Positions 60,265-64,000 of a stretch of 64,000 bases of DNA are shown here, piece after piece. Under the pieces are notes generated by a model. The model did no database searches. It was not told the DNA's origin and saw only the letters and a program-made list of their open reading frames with translations. Position numbers and translations under genes: made by a program. Each line of letters starts with the position of its first letter. Within the stretch, counting starts at the first letter, position 1. This DNA is from Metaruminococcus_A gallistercoris (GTDB lineage Bacteria; Bacillota; Clostridia; Oscillospirales; Ruminococcaceae), in the NCBI GenBank assembly GCA_904394975.1, contig CAJFNQ010000025.1, forward strand, positions 1 to 64,000. The letters are read 5' to 3'.

Positions 60265-61782
60265 TTATTTTGTTTTCAAACGAAGAACGTTCCAGGAATG
60301 CTTTTTGAGCACTGCGGTCAGTTTTCCGTCGACCGGAGCATCCAAAGAAAGGGTTTCCGGTTTGATGACATCCGGGGTTTCAAAAGTGTTGCGAACAAAC
60401 GGGTCTTCATTGTACAGCTCAATCCGTTCTACCGGAACAAGCTCGCCAAACGAACGAAGATCGAACGCGGTCTCAATGTCATCTTCCATCGAACAGTTGA
60501 TGGCAAAAACAGTCACATCGCCGGTTTCGGGATTATAGACTGTCGCGTTCACGATTGCCGGCTGCTCGCCGTAATGCTCGGTCATGACCATTGGGCCGTT
60601 GACAACAGTGCGGATAGCAATACCTTTTGCGAACTTCGCCACATGCATAAACGGATAGAAGGTACCCTGACGAATCACTTCGCCGCCCTCTTTAGTGGAG
60701 ATCATACCGCCATTGTTAACCAGCAAAGACTGGTTCGCGATCTTTACACGGTCCGCATTGTTCAAGAAGGTGCAGAGCATGCCGCCGTAAATCATGGTAT
60801 CAATCTGCGTGAATGCCGAATAGCCGCGCTGTTCACGGGTTCCGTCGCCTCGGTCGCTGGTGACAACGCCCCACTCATCAAACGAAATGTTGACGGTTTT
60901 ATTGGAGTGTTTCATTCCCTTTACATAATCCGCGGCGCCAATGACCGTGTTGAGAAAATCCTGAAGATCGGTAAAGAAATGCGGGATATCCGCAAATGTA
61001 TCCACCAGCGGGTAGAACATATTCGCCGCCGGAGTGTAGTTGTAATAACGGTGGAGAGACATATAATCGATCTGGTCATATGCCCGTTCCAGAACCTCAC
61101 GGTCCCATTTACCGAAGGTGGTATGTTCCGGCTCGGTCGCGCAGCTTCCGCAGAAAACGCACTCGATGGAAGGATCGGTCCAGCGCATTACCTTCGCCGC
61201 TTCGTTTGCTTTTTTGGCGTAATCATCTGCGTCCATCGCACAGATCTGCCACGGGCCGTCCATCTCGTTTCCGATGCACCAGGTTTTAAAGCCATGCGGT
61301 TTTTCTACGCCGTGCTGCTTGCGCAGCTCGCTCCAGTAGGTGCCGCCTTCGCGGTTGCAGTAATCAACGATCTCCTGCGCGTCCTTCGGCGTTCCGGTGC
61401 CCATATTGACCGCCATCATAACTTCCGCGCCAATATCCTCGGCAAACTTGGCAAATTCGTTGGTACCGACCTGGTTGGTATCCACCACATGCCATGCCGG
61501 GTCATACTTTGCAGGGCGCTCTTCCTTCGGGCCGATGCCGTCTTTCCAGTCGTAACCGGAGACAAAGTTACCGCCCGGATACCGCAGGATGGTGACACCC
61601 AGTTCACGCAACAATTCTTTTACGTCACCGCGGAAACCATTTTCGTCCGCTGTGGGATGGGTGGGTTCATAAATGCCGCCGTAAACCGTGCGGCCAAGAT
61701 GTTCCACAAAAGAACCGGCAAGGCGTTTGTCTACCTCGCTGATCTGATAATCCTTATCAATGATGATTTTTGCTTTTTTCAC
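60265..61782 (-). CDS. Alpha-L-arabinofuranosidase, GH51
   Basis: A 505-residue intracellular glycosidase removing arabinofuranosyl side chains from oligosaccharides. The (beta/alpha)8 core has the acid/base Glu in WCIGNEMDGPWQ near residue 172 and the nucleophile Glu in NISFDEWGVVTSD near 295; YDWKDGIGP and LHRYYN also fit the family. A jelly-roll domain forms the C-terminus. No signal peptide. GGAGG is 9 bases upstream. No arabinose operon or transporter genes are near. Confidence 0.93.
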   Translation of the reverse strand: MKKAKIIIDKDYQISEVDKRLAGSFVEHLGRTVYGGIYEPTHPTADENGFRGDVKELLRELGVTILRYPGGNFVSGYDWKDGIGPKEERPAKYDPAWHVVDTNQVGTNEFAKFAEDIGAEVMMAVNMGTGTPKDAQEIVDYCNREGGTYWSELRKQHGVEKPHGFKTWCIGNEMDGPWQICAMDADDYAKKANEAAKVMRWTDPSIECVFCGSCATEPEHTTFGKWDREVLERAYDQIDYMSLHRYYNYTPAANMFYPLVDTFADIPHFFTDLQDFLNTVIGAADYVKGMKHSNKTVNISFDEWGVVTSDRGDGTREQRGYSAFTQIDTMIYGGMLCTFLNNADRVKIANQSLLVNNGGMISTKEGGEVIRQGTFYPFMHVAKFAKGIAIRTVVNGPMVMTEHYGEQPAIVNATVYNPETGDVTVFAINCSMEDDIETAFDLRSFGELVPVERIELYNEDPFVRNTFETPDVIKPETLSLDAPVDGKLTAVLKKHSWNVLRLKTK

Positions 61783-61847
61783 GACAGGGTTGCCTCCTTT
61801 GAATTGTTCAGATGCTGTGAATAATTGTATGATATGTGGATGCTTTC

Positions 61848-61853
61848 ATTATA
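61848..61853 (-). promoter_or_regulatory. -10 element of the GH51 gene
   Basis: Minus strand TATAAT, 65 bases before the start, with only a poor -35 (AGGCGA) at 17 bases; an activator or other regulator may compensate. Confidence 0.4.
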
Positions 61854-61897
61854 ATACAAACCTAAAGCGGTCGCCTATTGCCAAGATGTTCAAATTG

Positions 61898-61919
61898 TTT
61901 TGCACATTTCTGTGCAAAA
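61898..61919. repeat. Perfect inverted repeat upstream of the GH51 gene
   Basis: Arms TTTTGCACA and TGTGCAAAA with a four-base centre. It lies 45 bases before the -10 of the GH51 gene and directly after the end of the AAC(3)-like gene. It could be a regulator site or a weak terminator, but no U-rich run follows on the minus strand. Confidence 0.45.
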
Positions 61920-61925
61920 AAGCAG

Positions 61926-62657
61926 TCATTCAATCCCGTAAAGAGCACATGCGTTTTCCCGGAGTTTCTGTTCATACAAGCCAACTACATCCGAAAGCCG
62001 AAAAAACATATACGGGCAGGAGCCGATTGTCCCGGTTCGAATAAAACCCCGTTCCATTGCCATCCGCTGAATGGTGTACCAAGCCTGTACAGGAGGAAGC
62101 CCGGTTTCAACCAACCACTCTGACGGTGGATACAGCTTCTGCACTTCCGGCGACGGTCTGAAGACAGCTTGTACCGCTTCCGGCAGAAGATATTCCACTG
62201 AATGCATTGCACTCAAACGGTAAATATCCACTCCGAGCAGGAGACCCCATCCACCGTTTTGTACAAACCAGCCAAATCCCTCCGGCGCTTTTGCGGCATA
62301 CTTTCCCCAGACCGAAACACGAAAAATCCCTTCGCCTGTGACCACATCCGGCATCTTACGAAACCGGTCGGCTACAATGCCCATTCCACTCACAGGCGCA
62401 TCCGGCGGCAGGATCCTAAGCTTGCAGGTAACGCCCAGTGACCGGTCTGTCTGGGTGAACGGAACAGGATGACTGAGACGAAAGGAAGGCATTGCAATGC
62501 TTCCTTCCGTACCCACCGCTTTTTCAAGTGCGCCAATCAGTGTGTCAGGACCTCCCTCCACAAATCCAAAACGGCGGAACGAGGTGTGAACTTCCAAGCT
62601 CATTCCCGGTTGTACGCCAAAAACAGCAAAAGCGTTTAACAGCTGTTCACCGTTCAT
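61926..62657 (-). CDS. AAC(3)-fold acetyltransferase, diverged
   Basis: A 243-residue member of the Antibiotic_NAT/AAC(3) family. LEVHTSFRRFGFVEGGPDTLIGALEKAVGTEGSIAMPSF (shown by its ends VHTSFRRFG and GSIAMPSF) matches the acetyl-CoA-binding half. IYRLSAMHSVEYL retains the His and Glu of the known NTSxHLSE segment, but the preceding Asp and Asn are replaced (Tyr, Leu), and the usual NHPxxS stretch is IFRVS. The substrate may differ from aminoglycosides. ATG at 62657 has AAGGAAAG 4 bases upstream. It follows the AbrB-like gene by 91 bases. Confidence 0.75.
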   Translation of the reverse strand: MNGEQLLNAFAVFGVQPGMSLEVHTSFRRFGFVEGGPDTLIGALEKAVGTEGSIAMPSFRLSHPVPFTQTDRSLGVTCKLRILPPDAPVSGMGIVADRFRKMPDVVTGEGIFRVSVWGKYAAKAPEGFGWFVQNGGWGLLLGVDIYRLSAMHSVEYLLPEAVQAVFRPSPEVQKLYPPSEWLVETGLPPVQAWYTIQRMAMERGFIRTGTIGSCPYMFFRLSDVVGLYEQKLRENACALYGIE

Positions 62658-62748
62658 TGTTCTTTCCTTCACCCCCAAAACCAATTTTGGCAATTGGACC
62701 AAGTATTTCTTCCTTTTTTCAACCAACTGAACGTTTCTGCCGCTCGCT

Positions 62749-63831
62749 TTACACCCCGGGAAAGAGAAACATCACACCGCTGACAATGATCGGATACAGC
62801 GCAATGACGCTGACCGAACGAAGAAGCTGAAAAACCGTCACCTTCGCAACATCCGCTCCAAGATCACCCGCAATCAGTGTGAGATCGGAAAGGCCGCCCG
62901 GCGCGCAGCAGAAAAACGCGGTTCCAATGTCCAGTTTGGTAAACCGAAACAATAAAAGACTTAGGAAAATGCTGATGAGCAGGTATCCCACTAAAAAACA
63001 GAGCGCGGGAATCACCGCATCCTGAAGCCCGACGACCGCCGCCATGGTGATTCCTTCACCAATCAGCGTACCGGAACAAATCTGCGCTCCGGTTTTGACT
63101 GGGGCAGGCATATACGCGTTCCCAAACAGGATATTCTGTGCAGCTACCCCCACCATGGAAAAAACAATCGTTCCCGCAGGCACACCCGAAAGCCACCCGA
63201 GAACGCCAAAAAATCCACCCACCGCAAAGGTGAGCAGCATCTCTTTGACACCATGGTGATTTATTGGCTCTGCTGCTGTTTCCCCATCTTCGGAAGAGGT
63301 GCTCAACACAGGCTTTCCTCCATTGGCCGTGCTATTGCGCTTTTCATAAAAGCGCACAATCCGTGAAATCGCGGGTGGGAACAGCGCCATGACCGACATG
63401 AGCCGCACCAGCTGCAGCACCGACACGATCGAGGTGTCCGCTCCCATATCGTAACTGATGAGCGTAATATCCACAAGCCCACCCGGCGCACAGGAAAACA
63501 AAGCGGTAACAAGATCAAAATCAGTAAAACAAAAAAGAAGCATGCCCATGACAAACGTCAGCAGAATGACTGCCGCAACAGCAATCACCGCCGGAAGCAG
63601 CATGCGCTTGAGCGCGAGAACATCCTTTTTTCGAACACCAACGCCAATAAAAATACCCGCTATAATCTGGACAATAACTTTCACTTCAGAAGGAAGAAAC
63701 GCTTCCCCTGTTATGATATTGAATGCAGCAACGGCAATCATTGCGCCGATCATCGCCCCCGCCGGGACCCTGCACTTTTTTGCCAGCAGACCGCCTGCCA
63801 CCGCGATGGCAAGGGTAATCAACAACTGCAT
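62749..63831 (-). CDS. AbrB-family membrane protein
   Basis: A 360-residue protein with about ten hydrophobic helices in two homologous halves. Both halves hold a Gly/Pro motif (FSCAPGGLVDITLISYDMGADTSIVSVLQLVR in the first, FCCAPGGLSDLTLIAGDLGADVAKVTVFQLLR in the second, shown here by CAPGGLVD and CAPGGLSD), the duplicated AbrB/AbrB_dup fold also annotated as ammonia monooxygenase-like. No transport substrate is known. AGGCGGTGA precedes the ATG. Confidence 0.85.
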   Translation of the reverse strand: MQLLITLAIAVAGGLLAKKCRVPAGAMIGAMIAVAAFNIITGEAFLPSEVKVIVQIIAGIFIGVGVRKKDVLALKRMLLPAVIAVAAVILLTFVMGMLLFCFTDFDLVTALFSCAPGGLVDITLISYDMGADTSIVSVLQLVRLMSVMALFPPAISRIVRFYEKRNSTANGGKPVLSTSSEDGETAAEPINHHGVKEMLLTFAVGGFFGVLGWLSGVPAGTIVFSMVGVAAQNILFGNAYMPAPVKTGAQICSGTLIGEGITMAAVVGLQDAVIPALCFLVGYLLISIFLSLLLFRFTKLDIGTAFFCCAPGGLSDLTLIAGDLGADVAKVTVFQLLRSVSVIALYPIIVSGVMFLFPGV

Positions 63832-64000
63832 GGCAGTTCACCGCCTTTTTTATATTGTAGTAAATTGTTGTGGTGTATTTGTTGTAAGCACTGCGGAGCA
63901 AAAGAAAAGCAGCAAACACTGCCTTAATAATCCGAACACATCATTGTTTTTTATTATAATCCGATTATCCTGCGGGGTCAAATCCAGAAAAATGTTCCTG
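63832..64000. other. Right edge, no supported gene
   Basis: Upstream region of the AbrB-like gene. TATAAT at 63955-63960 on the plus strand has no matching -35. No open frame with a binding site was seen. Confidence 0.4.

Noticed and set aside
60298..61824. Long plus-strand open frame (508 codons) opposite the GH51 gene
   Set aside because: Antisense of a clear arabinofuranosidase with both catalytic glutamates. No promoter or binding site.

Overview
The window looks like a chromosomal segment of a spore-forming Clostridia, most like the Oscillospiraceae/Ruminococcaceae. Base composition is near 50% GC. Starts are ATG, GTG or TTG behind strong AGGAGG-type ribosome binding sites, and two tRNA-responsive T-box leaders are present. 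Anaerobe-type genes include a Na+-pumping decarboxylase beta subunit, a B12-dependent ribonucleotide reductase and flavin-dependent ThyX. Most of the sequence is housekeeping. I see no phage, transposase, CRISPR array, rRNA or tRNA gene.

Layout. 0.1-7.1 kb (minus): U32-family protein, MltG, 5-formyl-THF cyclo-ligase, DJ-1/PfpI protein, GNAT, DUF2156, thymidylate kinase and ThyX, mostly overlapping or closely packed. 7.3-8.1 kb: a cysteine-rich protein behind a sigma-K-like promoter. 8.2-10.5 kb: PcrA/UvrD helicase. 10.8-12.4 kb: oadB and oadG of a sodium pump. 12.6-13.4 kb (+): MscS channel. 13.5-18.2 kb: Leloir galactose genes galM, galE, galK plus an FkbM methyltransferase. 18.3-26.0 kb: gdpP-rplI-dnaB-tilS-hpt-ftsH (c-di-AMP turnover, ribosome, replication, tRNA modification, purine salvage, proteolysis). 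26.1-28.0 kb: RNase J with a lysine/alanine-rich N-terminal tail and a long leader. 28.6-30.9 kb (+): nadB-nadC. 31-35 kb (minus): GH63/MGH1-like glycosidase, pyrE, a short GH32 enzyme and a YfcE-type phosphoesterase.

35-37.3 kb (+): a three-gene cluster of small unknown proteins, then an XRE regulator with two membrane segments and a lipoprotein. 37.4-49.8 kb (minus): cysE-cysS behind a cysteine T-box, pgsA, rimO, recX, recA, prmC, DUF1385, a histidine kinase/response regulator pair, a lipoprotein and a VanZ-family protein. 50.2-55.4 kb (+): glpK, a DUF1015 protein and thrS behind a threonine T-box. 55.6-63.8 kb: Nudix hydrolase, nucleotidyltransferase, nrdJ, VanY-type carboxypeptidase (+), GH51 arabinofuranosidase, a diverged AAC(3)-fold protein and an AbrB-family membrane protein.

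The most unusual items are: the XRE membrane protein carrying the GGxDGPTxIxV signature of the sodium-pump beta subunit, which is itself encoded 25 kb away; the cysteine-rich putative spore-envelope protein; the unknown three-gene small-protein operon; the basic tail and long leader of RNase J; the 131-bp out-of-frame overlap between the cyclo-ligase gene and mltG; and the FkbM-galK coupling. Functions rest on motif recognition by eye. No database search was possible.
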